Shown: positions 39,617 through 49,509 of the stretch, in pieces
How the letters are laid out: each line of letters begins with the position of its first letter
How positions within the stretch are numbered: position 1 is the first letter of the stretch
Source: Acetatifactor sp.
GTDB lineage: Bacteria > Bacillota > Clostridia > Lachnospirales > Lachnospiraceae
Length of the DNA stretch: 64,000 bases
NCBI GenBank assembly: GCA_022511465.1
Contig: JAFLRM010000005.1
Location: forward strand, 39,663 to 103,662
Direction: 5' to 3'
Made by a program: the position numbers and the translations under genes
Notes under the pieces: generated by a model
Seen by the model: the letters and a program-made list of their open reading frames with translations, nothing else
Told to the model about the DNA's origin: nothing
Database searches by the model: none

Positions 39617-40996
39617 TCAAAAATGCAAATACATAAAGGGATTATTGCCCTCCACGGTAATCCGCCACACGCACAGCCAGAACAGTGCCACCAGGATCAG
39701 CTCTGCGGGCTTGGCGTCCCGCCATCTCCGGTAGATCATCTTCACCACCGGTGTGCAGGCCACAAAGGACATCGCAAACAGATACCAGTATCTTCGCAGC
39801 GCGCTGATCCAGTCCCCGGAGCGCACATTAATTCCCTCTACTAAACCAAACATCCTCCCCAAATAAATACCAAGCTGTTCCGGTTCCGTGATCGCAAAAC
39901 ATATCCAAGTCACCGGGATCACCGCCCACAGATACAGATGAGGCAGCACCTTCAAGCGCTTTCCGATCCCCATTCGTTCTATCTGCCGCTCCAATACGAT
40001 AAAAAGCCATAAAAGACCTCCCCATATTAAATAATTGGGCGTCACACCGTGCCACAAGGAGGTCAAAAACCACACAATCAGCAGATTGACTACCGTCCGC
40101 AGTTCTCCCTTTCTGCTGCCTCCCAAAGGGATATACACGTATTTGCAGAACCATCTGCCCAGCGTGATGTGCCACCTGCGGTAAAAATCACGCACTGTTC
40201 GTGCCATATAAGGCATCTGAAAATTCTCCGGCAGTTCAAACCCAAGCATTCTGCCCAGACCCACCGCCATCAGCGAATATCCATGGAAGTCAAAGTAGAG
40301 CTGCATGGAGTAGGCAAGAGCCGCCAGCCATGTCATGCCCGTGGAAAGGCTTATAAATCCGGTGGTCTGTGCCTCGTGCCAGAGAAGCCCTATCCTGTCT
40401 GCCAAAAGCACCTTGGCCGCTAATCCCAAGACAAACACTTTCATGCCGCTTTGAAGCCCAACGGCGTTAAATTTCCTTTTCTTTAAGGCTTCCCTTACCT
40501 CATCATAGCCCACAATGGGGCCGGAAGCTACGCGCGGAAACATGGTAATGTATGTTGCCAGCCGGACAAAGGAATGATCCCGGTAGATTTCTCCCCGATA
40601 TACATCGATCAGATACGACAGGATCTGGAACGTGTAGAAGCTAATGCCAAGCGGCAGCGCAGCACCTGTGCCAAATGTCTCATCCCCTTTGAAAAATGCC
40701 AGCACACACAAATTCCCGATGACTGCAGCCACAAGAAGCAGCCGCTTTCTCTTATACGCTTTACTCTTTTTATAATTGCGATTCTTCTTTCCTCCCACCC
40801 CCAGATGCTGCCCCAGGAAATAATTGACAACAATGGAAGCTGCCAAAAGCAGCAAATGACTCAAATCGCCGTACGCGTAAAAAAACAGGCTTCCGGTCAA
40901 CAACGTAATGTTCTTATATTTTGAGGGTGTTACTCCGTATAGAATGAAAAAGATCGGAAGGAAAAAAAGCAAGAATTCAACACTGCTGAATATCAA
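39617..40996 (-). CDS. MBOAT-family O-acyltransferase
   Basis: FYRRWHITLGRWFCKYVYIPLGGSRKG and LTSLWHGVTPNYLIWG; paired with the SGNH esterase. Confidence 0.93.
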   Translation of the reverse strand: MIFSSVEFLLFFLPIFFILYGVTPSKYKNITLLTGSLFFYAYGDLSHLLLLAASIVVNYFLGQHLGVGGKKNRNYKKSKAYKRKRLLLVAAVIGNLCVLAFFKGDETFGTGAALPLGISFYTFQILSYLIDVYRGEIYRDHSFVRLATYITMFPRVASGPIVGYDEVREALKKRKFNAVGLQSGMKVFVLGLAAKVLLADRIGLLWHEAQTTGFISLSTGMTWLAALAYSMQLYFDFHGYSLMAVGLGRMLGFELPENFQMPYMARTVRDFYRRWHITLGRWFCKYVYIPLGGSRKGELRTVVNLLIVWFLTSLWHGVTPNYLIWGGLLWLFIVLERQIERMGIGKRLKVLPHLYLWAVIPVTWICFAITEPEQLGIYLGRMFGLVEGINVRSGDWISALRRYWYLFAMSFVACTPVVKMIYRRWRDAKPAELILVALFWLCVWRITVEGNNPFMYLHF

Positions 40997-41228
40997 GGAT
41001 TATCACATCTTTCATTTCATCTATATAATAATAGTAGCGTGCTTTTCGACACAATACAACAAAATTATTCTTAATTTTCACTTACGTTTTGTTACAAATT
41101 TGTATCAATAACGTAAAATTATATCACCTTGTATGTTCCGCGTTTATGTTCGTATGATCAGAAATTGCCATTTTGAACATATTGTTTTACAATAATGAAA
41201 AAGGCAAGAAAGTGAGGCTGCTGAACAT

Positions 41229-41990
41229 ATGAAAGAAAAACTCTACACCATCCCCCTAAACGACGCTGTAAACGCACAGGACGAATGTCCTTTTTGCTAT
41301 ATCGAACGCAAGGTCGAGCAAGATCTTCTCGATTTTTGTCTCGGCTCCAGCTCCTCCTACATGGAGGCGGATATCCGCGATATGACGGACAAAGCCGGCT
41401 TCTGCAGGAATCACTTTCAAAAAATGTATACGTACGGCAACACGCTGGGAAACGCATGGATCTTAAAGACACACTACCAACGCATGGTCGGGGAGATGCA
41501 GAAGACCTTCGAAGGCTTCCGCCCCGGCAAGATTGCCCGCAAGAAAATACTGCATGACAAGAAAACCGCCGCCAATCCCATAAGCATGTGGGTTCAGGAA
41601 AAGGAAGATTCCTGCTATATCTGTCGTGAGTTTAAGGAGACATACGCCCGCTATCTGAACACCTTTTTCTATCTGTTCAAAGAAGACGGGGAATTTCGTG
41701 AAAAGATCAAGAACAGCAAAGGCTTTTGCCTGCCGCACTTTGGCGACCTGTGTACCGATGCCGACACACGCTTAAACGAGAAAGAATTGAAAGAATTTTA
41801 CGACTGTGTACTGCCCCTCATGTTGGAAAACATGAAAAGGGTGTCTGAGGATGTAGCCTGGCTGGTGGAGAAATTCGACTACCGCAACAAGGACGCCGAC
41901 TGGAAGAACTCCAAGGATGCGATCCCGAGAGGCATGCAAAAATTAAAGGGCGGATATCCTGCTGATCCGCCCTACCAGATGAACAAGTAA
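41229..41990 (+). CDS. DUF6062-like cysteine-motif protein
   Basis: Two CPFC...FCRNH / CYIC...FCLPHF modules; family name from memory. Confidence 0.7.
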   Translation: MKEKLYTIPLNDAVNAQDECPFCYIERKVEQDLLDFCLGSSSSYMEADIRDMTDKAGFCRNHFQKMYTYGNTLGNAWILKTHYQRMVGEMQKTFEGFRPGKIARKKILHDKKTAANPISMWVQEKEDSCYICREFKETYARYLNTFFYLFKEDGEFREKIKNSKGFCLPHFGDLCTDADTRLNEKELKEFYDCVLPLMLENMKRVSEDVAWLVEKFDYRNKDADWKNSKDAIPRGMQKLKGGYPADPPYQMNK

Positions 41991-41994
41991 GAGG

Positions 41995-42597
41995 TCAATG
42001 ACTGGTAAGCCCTTTCATCATGTCCAGATAGTCTACAATCTCCTGATAGAGCATATCCGGCTGGAAAGAGGCGTCCTGAAACCGTTCCGTCATCAGGCCC
42101 TTTATAGTAAAATCGAGCATTTTCCAAAGCTTTTCGCCGTCTACACCGGCGGGCAGACTGTTCAGATCGGCCTGTCGGTGGATGGCATCGTACACGGAGA
42201 GCAGATCATTTCGCTTGCCCTCCACGGCCAGCAACACCTCGCTGACATCCTCCGACAGAGAGCGGTTCAGAAACTGCTGCATGTAAGGATAGCCCCTCAT
42301 GGCATGCAGTCTGGCGAGCTCCATCTGCTTGAACAGTTCAAACAGATCTCTCTCTTTTCCGCTCACGGTCGTATTCAGCTCCAGCGTCATATATCGCACA
42401 CTGTAGTCATACACAAAGGTATAAACCCCCAGCTTGCTTCCAAAATAATGGAACAATAGCCCCTTGCTGATCGCAGCCTCCCGCACCATGTCATCCGTGC
42501 TGGCATGACGGTAGCCATTCAACGCAAACATTTTCAGCGCAGCGTTGATCATTCTGTCCTGCTTTTCTTTTTTCAGGTCAAAAAACTTGCCGTTCAT
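41995..42597 (-). CDS. TetR/AcrR family regulator
   Basis: N-terminal MINAALKMFALNGYRHASTDDMVREAAISKGLLFHYFGSK HTH. Confidence 0.92.
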   Translation of the reverse strand: MNGKFFDLKKEKQDRMINAALKMFALNGYRHASTDDMVREAAISKGLLFHYFGSKLGVYTFVYDYSVRYMTLELNTTVSGKERDLFELFKQMELARLHAMRGYPYMQQFLNRSLSEDVSEVLLAVEGKRNDLLSVYDAIHRQADLNSLPAGVDGEKLWKMLDFTIKGLMTERFQDASFQPDMLYQEIVDYLDMMKGLTSH

Positions 42598-42812
42598 GTA
42601 AATTTACTCCAATCTGCCGTAAACGCACGAATCTGCAGGCCGCCAAACACATGATACCGCATATGGCGCAATGGGGTGTCCACTTGCTAGTGTAACACAC
42701 TATCACACTCGATTAAAGATTTATTTTAAAAATTTTATACATAATCTCTTTTCATTTCCACAAAATAGTATTATTATACAAGTATAAGGATGAAACGGAA
42801 AGGAGTAACCCC

Positions 42813-43172
42813 ATGGCAAAGAAATTCGGTAAGTTCCTGGTTTTTACCGCCGCTGCCGGCGCTGCCGCAGCCGCTGTAGCCTATTATCTTCAGAAGAAGG
42901 ACGTACTTAATCTGGCAGATCGTTTTGGCGACGAGGATTACGATGATTTCAGCGAGGACTTAGACGAGGAGTCAGAAACTTCCCGCAACTATGTACCGCT
43001 CAACCCAAGCAGCAAGCAGGACAGCGAGGCTGCAGACAATGCTGACAACTTCACCCCTCTGGCGGATAAAGTTTCCACAGTAGTACCCAAAAAGGCTGAG
43101 GAGACCATTGAGGAGTTTTTTGACGAGGATGACGCCAGCGAAGAAGATTCTCTTTTAGGCGAAGGCAAATAG
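42813..43172 (+). CDS. Small acidic membrane-anchored hypothetical protein
   Basis: GGAGTAACCCC-ATG start, N-terminal Ala-rich TM, acidic tail. Confidence 0.7.
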   Translation: MAKKFGKFLVFTAAAGAAAAAVAYYLQKKDVLNLADRFGDEDYDDFSEDLDEESETSRNYVPLNPSSKQDSEAADNADNFTPLADKVSTVVPKKAEETIEEFFDEDDASEEDSLLGEGK

Positions 43173-43314
43173 CGGCAAAAGAATACTTAAGGGGCTGTGA
43201 AAAAATGGAGTTGAAAAACTCCGTTTTTCCGGTCTCTTTCTTTTTTGTGAGACTTTTCTTCAAATGCAAACTCCACTATTTCTTTCCTCTTATTGATTAT
43301 TTATTTATTATAAT

Positions 43315-43352
43315 AAAAGGTCTTCTTATATTTTACCATAAGAAGACCTTTT
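43315..43352. terminator. Bidirectional terminator between convergent genes
   Basis: AAAAGGTCTTCTTA...TAAGAAGACCTTTT between convergent genes ending at 43172 and 43393. Confidence 0.85.
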
Positions 43353-43392
43353 ACGACATCCATTGGTAGAAAAAATTTTCACCGGGAATTCT

Positions 43393-45501
43393 CTATTCCT
43401 GCAGAATAATCCGTACTCTGCTCTGTATGATATGCGCTACTTCCTGTGCGCTCTTGTCTCCGGCAAAGTATGAAGCCGATTCCTCCCGTACCACAGCCCA
43501 TATATCCGGATCTATCAAAACGCGGCTCAGCTCTCTGTTATAGATGATATCCTCCAAAATCATAATTTCATCCGCAGTCATCGTCATTTCTACCCCATTG
43601 GAACGTATTGTCATACCTTCCTCTGCCATTTCTTTCAGGACAGAACTTCGGATCGGAAAACCGGGATTGGCGATGCCCCGATACTTCTGGTTTGATTCCA
43701 GCAACAGACTCTCTATAAATGCCCAGGCTCCATCTTTCTGTTTGCTTCCGGCATAAATGGCACAACTGTCAGCACATGCAATAATTCCATAAGTCTGTCC
43801 CGAAAGAGTAGGATACCCATAGATTGGGTATTCCCTGCCATAAATATTCATATGGGATAAATATGATGAGAATCCTCCCGCAAATATACTTATACTACAT
43901 AATGCATTCCACTCCCGCTCCTCATAGGTCATTTCCGCTTCATCCGACCAGTCCGCCTGTGCATACTCTCTGCACAATGCAAGCATGTCCATAAATTCTT
44001 CCGTTTCAAATGCCACTGTCTCCTGCTCCCAGTCGATAAACTCTTCCTGCCTGCCGCACATCATGTAATGCAGCAGGCTCTCCGAATCTCCCATGGAGCC
44101 CATGAATATATCTTTATCCCATTGGTTTTTCTCGATCAGCTCAAGAAATGTCTCCATATTCCATTCTTCTACAAAAGCTTCATAATCCGGATGCAGCATA
44201 AGTCCTTCCAACCGAAATTGCGGTACAAAAAGATACAGTCCGCCGTCTATCCTATAGGCATCCAGAACGTTCCATACGATATCATCCCTGTACCGGGACT
44301 GCTCCAGATAAGGGGACAAATCCTCCAGATAACCGTTTTTTACGTAGGATTCATAATATTCGGAATACATCATATCTATGATATCCGGCCCATTTCCGGC
44401 CGCCATGTCCGCATGCATTCGTTCCAGATTACCGTTGTAGTCCCTGATTGTAACATAATAATTTTTATTCTCCTGATTAAATGCGTTAATGGCTGTCCTT
44501 ATGCTGGAGGAGGAATCCGCGTTCACCTTTTCTATCACTCCATATACAAGCTCCGTTCGCTGCTCTGCAAAAGAATCTCTGCTGCTTAACAGGCTGCAGC
44601 GCAGAAATTCCACACCATTCGCGGTCGAACCATACAGCCGCAGCATCCCCTGTTCTGCGTCATAATATCCGGCCATGAGGCCGGAAACCCCCAGCTTCAC
44701 CAGATCGGTCCGTGCTGACAGGCTTCCGGTTTCCCTGTCAAGAAACAGAAGCTCCGTATCCGTTGCCAGACACATCGTTCCCTCTTCACTGCTGCTAATT
44801 CCGTGTACCTGCCCGGCAGATACCTTAAGCCTCCACTTTTCTTCCGCCCTGTTTTCTATTAATTCATATAATGCAATTTCATTTGCTCTCGCTGTTACAC
44901 ATTCCACGTATCCCTCTTTGTTTTCCTGAAAAAAGCAGATACTTCCTCCCGGTTCATACTCACATATCTGCTTTCCGCTTTCATCAAAGCGCGTTACCGT
45001 ATCCCCGTTTACAAGATATACATTTTCACTGCCGTCCACAAAAAAACCGCTCCCTACGATAGTATAACTCTCCTTATCTTCCGGCTTTATCGACATGACA
45101 TCGCTCCACCCGCCGTCTGCACGACGCTTGCGGATCTCAATGGTATCCTCCTCTTTATTCTGAATCTCTGCATAAAGCGTGCCGCTTCGTTCCGCAATAT
45201 TTACAACAAAATATTCCCCTTCCTCCGGCTGCCATTCGATCTCCTCCAGCCCCGATGTCCCACTGCTAAAGACAAGCTTATAAATATAATCGCCCTTCGC
45301 AGGGGTAATTGCCCATGCACTCCCCTGTCCGCAGATGACCTGTTCAGGCAGCATGACCGCCAGATCCTCAAAATAATCAATACCAAAACCCTTTTCCGGG
45401 ATTGCCTCACTTTCTTCCTTTCCGCAGGCGGACAGCATCACTGCCAGAAAAAAAGTAAACAGCCCCATAAAAATAGCCTTTTTATCCATTCGTTTCTGCA
45501 T
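43393..45501 (-). CDS. Lipoprotein: propeller-like N-terminal domain + family 1 extracellular solute-binding domain
   Basis: Lipobox LSAC; C-terminal AINAFNQENKNYYVTIRDYNGNLERMHADMAAGNGPDIIDM typical of SBP family 1; no permease genes adjacent. Confidence 0.85.
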   Translation of the reverse strand: MQKRMDKKAIFMGLFTFFLAVMLSACGKEESEAIPEKGFGIDYFEDLAVMLPEQVICGQGSAWAITPAKGDYIYKLVFSSGTSGLEEIEWQPEEGEYFVVNIAERSGTLYAEIQNKEEDTIEIRKRRADGGWSDVMSIKPEDKESYTIVGSGFFVDGSENVYLVNGDTVTRFDESGKQICEYEPGGSICFFQENKEGYVECVTARANEIALYELIENRAEEKWRLKVSAGQVHGISSSEEGTMCLATDTELLFLDRETGSLSARTDLVKLGVSGLMAGYYDAEQGMLRLYGSTANGVEFLRCSLLSSRDSFAEQRTELVYGVIEKVNADSSSSIRTAINAFNQENKNYYVTIRDYNGNLERMHADMAAGNGPDIIDMMYSEYYESYVKNGYLEDLSPYLEQSRYRDDIVWNVLDAYRIDGGLYLFVPQFRLEGLMLHPDYEAFVEEWNMETFLELIEKNQWDKDIFMGSMGDSESLLHYMMCGRQEEFIDWEQETVAFETEEFMDMLALCREYAQADWSDEAEMTYEEREWNALCSISIFAGGFSSYLSHMNIYGREYPIYGYPTLSGQTYGIIACADSCAIYAGSKQKDGAWAFIESLLLESNQKYRGIANPGFPIRSSVLKEMAEEGMTIRSNGVEMTMTADEIMILEDIIYNRELSRVLIDPDIWAVVREESASYFAGDKSAQEVAHIIQSRVRIILQE

Positions 45502-45515
45502 CCGGTTCTCTCCTT

Positions 45516-45632
45516 TTAAAGCTCCCCGCCACTTGTTTCCTTTGCATAAGCTTTTATGGATGATGTGACGCCGATAAACAACATCCCTATGCAAATCACC
45601 ACTGCACTACATAATCCACATAATTTCTTCAT
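45516..45632 (-). CDS. 38-aa predicted secreted peptide (not in ORF track)
   Basis: ATG at 45632 with AGGAGG 9 nt upstream: MKKLCGLCSAVVICIGMLFIGVTSSIKAYAKETSGGEL*. Signal-peptide-like with possible AYA|KE cleavage; 14-nt gap to the next ATG. Confidence 0.65.
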   Translation of the reverse strand: MKKLCGLCSAVVICIGMLFIGVTSSIKAYAKETSGGEL

Positions 45633-45706
45633 ATACAATTCCTCCTATCACTAACAATAACGAAATCTGTCACTTTGTTACATTCATATGTAATATTTAT
45701 AAATCC

Positions 45707-46396
45707 TTAATTGAATTTTACACTTTCTATCATGGAACACAATTCTTCTATTGACAGTTTATCAGCAGACAATATATACACATATTCTGCATGCTCATAA
45801 TAGGCTCCTACATAACCATCAGAATACAAAGATATGATAGCATTGTCTCCATTTATCTCTTTGACAACTTGGGTATCATACTCAGTATCTACAACAAGGT
45901 TTCCTCCGTCCTGAATCAGCATTTGATCCCATATTATAAGTTCTCCATCATCATTCGCATATGTTATACTAAACAATCTATCTACTATAACCCTATCAAT
46001 CTCCTGATATCCCACCGGTATATATTCGGGCTCACTGCAATGAAAATTGTCTTGCTTCTCATCAACAAAATAAGAATATAGAATAGAGTCTTCCAAACTG
46101 TTCTTAATTGTTTCAAAAAATTTAGTTCTATATGCCTGAACAGTCATTGATAGCAAGAATATAGCGCTGATAATGCACAGCAGCAAAATTGCCGCTCGCT
46201 TAGACTGTCTATAGAATTCACTTATCCAAGGATGTGTTTCTTCCCAAACTAACTTTTCCATCTTACTCTCAAATTTATCAGAAAACTGATATTCATAGTC
46301 AGTTGTTTTTTCTAACTCTCTTATGATAGCCTCATCAACAATCGACATATATTTATATAACCACTCATCAGTTACTCGTATACATTCCATTTCCAT
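45707..46396 (-). CDS. Probable anti-sigma factor (single TM, DUF4367-like C-terminus)
   Basis: Overlaps the sigma gene start-stop; one TM (AAILLLCIISAIFLLSM); C-terminal WDQMLIQDG...ADKLSIEELCSMIESV. Confidence 0.7.
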   Translation of the reverse strand: MEMECIRVTDEWLYKYMSIVDEAIIRELEKTTDYEYQFSDKFESKMEKLVWEETHPWISEFYRQSKRAAILLLCIISAIFLLSMTVQAYRTKFFETIKNSLEDSILYSYFVDEKQDNFHCSEPEYIPVGYQEIDRVIVDRLFSITYANDDGELIIWDQMLIQDGGNLVVDTEYDTQVVKEINGDNAIISLYSDGYVGAYYEHAEYVYILSADKLSIEELCSMIESVKFN

Positions 46397-46931
46397 TCTC
46401 CTCCAGTTTTCTTAATGCATCTTCAATCAACACTTTCCCTCTGACAATTCTTTGTCTTACTGTGACTTCCTGAATGCCACATATTTTCGCTATTTCACTG
46501 TTTTTCATATGTGCTGAATATTTCAGCAGGAAAATATCCCTATATTTTATAGGCAGGTTCTTCAATACATCCAAAATATTGTTATCTACATTTGTCTCCA
46601 TATAAGATATTGGCAAGCCCTCTTCTCCTAATTCGTCAATATATATTTCTTTCTTAATCTGCGTATTCCGTTTTCTATATATATCAATAGCTGCATTTTT
46701 GGCAATTGTTATCAAATACCTCTTGGTAGATAAACTATCCGGTTCTCCAATATCACTCATATGCTTTACTATCTTCATAAACGCATTATGTACCGCATCC
46801 TCTGCCAAATAGGAATCATGAAGTACGTCCACCGCTACTTTCTGCATTAGATACCTATATTTTTCATAGAGAATAACAAATTTTCTTTTATTCTCTGGTG
46901 TGTCTATATCTACCATCATTAAAAAAATCAT
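46368..46931 (-). CDS. ECF-type sigma-70 family factor
   Basis: Sigma2 LAEDAVHNAFMKI..., Sigma4 LPIKYRDIFLLKYSAHMKNSEIAKICGIQEVTVRQRIVRGK. Confidence 0.9.
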   Translation of the reverse strand: MIFLMMVDIDTPENKRKFVILYEKYRYLMQKVAVDVLHDSYLAEDAVHNAFMKIVKHMSDIGEPDSLSTKRYLITIAKNAAIDIYRKRNTQIKKEIYIDELGEEGLPISYMETNVDNNILDVLKNLPIKYRDIFLLKYSAHMKNSEIAKICGIQEVTVRQRIVRGKVLIEDALRKLEENGNGMYTSN

Positions 46932-47052
46932 ATGTGTCCCTCACTGTCACTTCTCTAAAGTCACATTTATTTTCCATAAATTATAACGATATGCAACTGC
47001 TTTTTGTTACATCTGCATTAAAAAATTAAGGAACCGAACCCAATATTGAAAA

Positions 47053-47104
47053 GTTAGAGGAGAAACCATTTCTTACCCAATTTCTAAATGGTCTCTCCTC
47101 TAAC
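47053..47104 (-). terminator. Terminator after MocR-type regulator
   Basis: Minus strand TTAGAGGAGAGACCATTT...AAATGGTTTCTCCTCTAACTTTTC. Confidence 0.75.
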
Positions 47105-47175
47105 ATTTTACCGCCTATATTCTATACCATAAAGTTTTAATAAGTATAATTTCTTCACAGCCCATTTTTTCTTCT

Positions 47176-48594
47176 CTACAGCCAGGCATCTTTCAGGTGC
47201 CCGATTCCCTCTACAATCTCCTCATCTCTCAACGCACCAAATCCAAGCAACACCGTACCTCGCTCCGGAGTCTCCGCCACAAAGCTGTCCGAGAGGCCGT
47301 ACACACGGACACCGTGCTCCGCTGCGCTCCCGATCAGCTCCTCTTCGGCCCGCGGCTGCTTTGCATGTAGAAGCAGATGTAGTCCGGCATCCTCGCCGGA
47401 GATGGCAAACTGTCTTTCAAAGGGCTGCAGGCACTCTAACAGGAGGTCATGCTTGGCTCGGTACCGCTTGCGCATCTTGTTCAGATGTCGCTCAAAATAG
47501 CCATCCCTGATAAATTCATTCAAGATCCTCTGGTCGATACGTGACACCGTACAGGAATAGAAGTAACACTCCCTGAAATAGCGCTCCAAAAGCACCTTGG
47601 GCAACACCATATAGCTGACGCGGATCGCCGGTGCGATCGCCTTGGAAAAAGTTCCCATATAGATCACTTTCCCGTTTTTGTCCGTGGACTGCAGCGAGGG
47701 AATCGGCTTTCCTCGATAGCGAAATTCGCTGTCGTAGTCGTCCTCGATCAAATACCGGTCTTTTGCCCCATTTGCCCAGCGCAGCAGCTCCGCCCTGCGG
47801 CCAATGGACATAACTGCCCCTGTGGGAAACTGGTGAGAAGGCATTACATAGGCGGCACGGGCATTCTGCTGTGCAAGCTTTGACACTATCATCCCATGTT
47901 TGTCCGTGTCCACGGTCACAATCTCGTAGGCAAAAGACTGAAAAATATGGTAAGCCCTCTTATAAGTAGGATTTTCCATGGCAATCCGCACATGTCTTCC
48001 CAGTATTTTCTCAAGCAGCATCAAAAGATAATCGTTGCCCGCTCCGACAATGATCTGCTCCGGCGTGCAGTTCACCCCGCGGGAGGCATGAAGGTACCGA
48101 CTGATGGTCAGACGAAGATCATAATCCCCCTGTGGCTCCCCCTGTGCAAACAATTCGCTGTTCCCGTCGTTCAAAATATTTTTTGTGATACGCTTCCACA
48201 CACCAAAGGGAAATCCAGTCATGTCAATGCCGTTGGGAGAGAAATCATAGAGACAGTCTTCTCTCCCTGACAACAGAGACGGTCGTCCTTCCAGATCCGA
48301 AATGTTCAGGAAATATTCATCCTCCGTCTCCAGCTGAAACAGATTTTCCAGCGGACACACAAAATATCCCCGATATGGCCTCGCCTCGATATATCCTTCG
48401 CTCAAAAGCTGGTCGTAGGCATAATCCACCGTACTCCTGGCCACCTGCAGATATTCCGCCAGAGAACGCGTGGAGGGAAGCCTCTCTCCCGCGAGAAGCT
48501 TCCCCTCCCTGATTTCCTGCCTGATATGTTCATAAATCTGCTCATACAGACATTTTCCGCTGTCTGTGCGCAGCTGTATGGTCATGTCATACAT
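47176..48594 (-). CDS. MocR/PdxR-type GntR regulator with aminotransferase domain
   Basis: N-terminal GntR wHTH (LPSTRSLAEYLQVARSTVDYAYDQL) and aminotransferase region (YLIEDDYDSEFRY, MGTFSKAIAPAIRVSY). Confidence 0.92.
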   Translation of the reverse strand: MYDMTIQLRTDSGKCLYEQIYEHIRQEIREGKLLAGERLPSTRSLAEYLQVARSTVDYAYDQLLSEGYIEARPYRGYFVCPLENLFQLETEDEYFLNISDLEGRPSLLSGREDCLYDFSPNGIDMTGFPFGVWKRITKNILNDGNSELFAQGEPQGDYDLRLTISRYLHASRGVNCTPEQIIVGAGNDYLLMLLEKILGRHVRIAMENPTYKRAYHIFQSFAYEIVTVDTDKHGMIVSKLAQQNARAAYVMPSHQFPTGAVMSIGRRAELLRWANGAKDRYLIEDDYDSEFRYRGKPIPSLQSTDKNGKVIYMGTFSKAIAPAIRVSYMVLPKVLLERYFRECYFYSCTVSRIDQRILNEFIRDGYFERHLNKMRKRYRAKHDLLLECLQPFERQFAISGEDAGLHLLLHAKQPRAEEELIGSAAEHGVRVYGLSDSFVAETPERGTVLLGFGALRDEEIVEGIGHLKDAWL

Positions 48595-48620
48595 ACATCT
48601 ATTCCTTCACGATTATTAGA

Positions 48621-49457
48621 CTACTGCTTTTTCATCTCTGCCAGAATGCGATCCTTAAGATCTCTCGCTCTATCCTTCATGCGAGTGTTAGCACTTGGCG
48701 AGGCGAGAATATTCTGAACGAGCTTGCCGGCCACATCATACTTCTTGAAGTGTGTGGCGAGCTCTGCCAGCAGATAATCCAAGGTGACCTCATCCATACC
48801 GCACATAGGAAAGGGTTCACTCTGGCGAGCCTCTATAAAACCGTTGTAAGCGTTCAGCAGATAGTTCTCCTCCTCCGCCTTCAGTTCTTCCGCCTTGGCT
48901 TTCCCCTCCTCGCTCTCCTGATATCCTCTGAGCAGCCATGCCGTCCTAAGACAGATGTACGATTTCTCGCTTGTTTTTGCACGTTTTACCACGGCATTGG
49001 CCAGACAAAGTTTAAAACGTTCTATGGCCTGCTCGTAGGAATAGGTCTCTCCCTCGTAGTGAGTTAATTTTACATTGTTGCTGATATTCTCTTTGATCAG
49101 CTTGGCCTGACCGGGAGTGACACTGGCAAAAAATCTGCTGAGCGCGGCGTAACCACAGTGAGGGCAGAGCAACACATCATACTTCATGGTGTGAATCCCT
49201 TCATATCTGGGGCGCAGATCCCAGTCGGTACCGATCATCCTCGCCCTTCCGGTCTTCACGATTTTGGTCGGGAAACTTTTGTCACACACAGGGCATTTAA
49301 AGGTCTTGTCATAAACCAGATCCTTCTCTTCCACCTCGGGAGCTTTCTTAACCACCGCTGCAGCCTTCTGTTCTTCCTTTTTCTCCCCCTCAAAGATATC
49401 TACATTTTCCAGATTATCTAAACCCAGTCCGGCCAATCCGGATAACAATCCTGCCAT
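48621..49457 (-). CDS. DUF2225 family protein
   Basis: FKCPVCDKSFPTKIVKTGRARMIGTDWDLRPRYEGIHTMKYDVLLCPHCGYAA. Confidence 0.85.
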   Translation of the reverse strand: MAGLLSGLAGLGLDNLENVDIFEGEKKEEQKAAAVVKKAPEVEEKDLVYDKTFKCPVCDKSFPTKIVKTGRARMIGTDWDLRPRYEGIHTMKYDVLLCPHCGYAALSRFFASVTPGQAKLIKENISNNVKLTHYEGETYSYEQAIERFKLCLANAVVKRAKTSEKSYICLRTAWLLRGYQESEEGKAKAEELKAEEENYLLNAYNGFIEARQSEPFPMCGMDEVTLDYLLAELATHFKKYDVAGKLVQNILASPSANTRMKDRARDLKDRILAEMKKQ

Positions 49458-49509
49458 TTCTCTTTCTCCTTCTCAAACTTAACAATACTACTCTACAGTA
49501 TCCCCTGCC

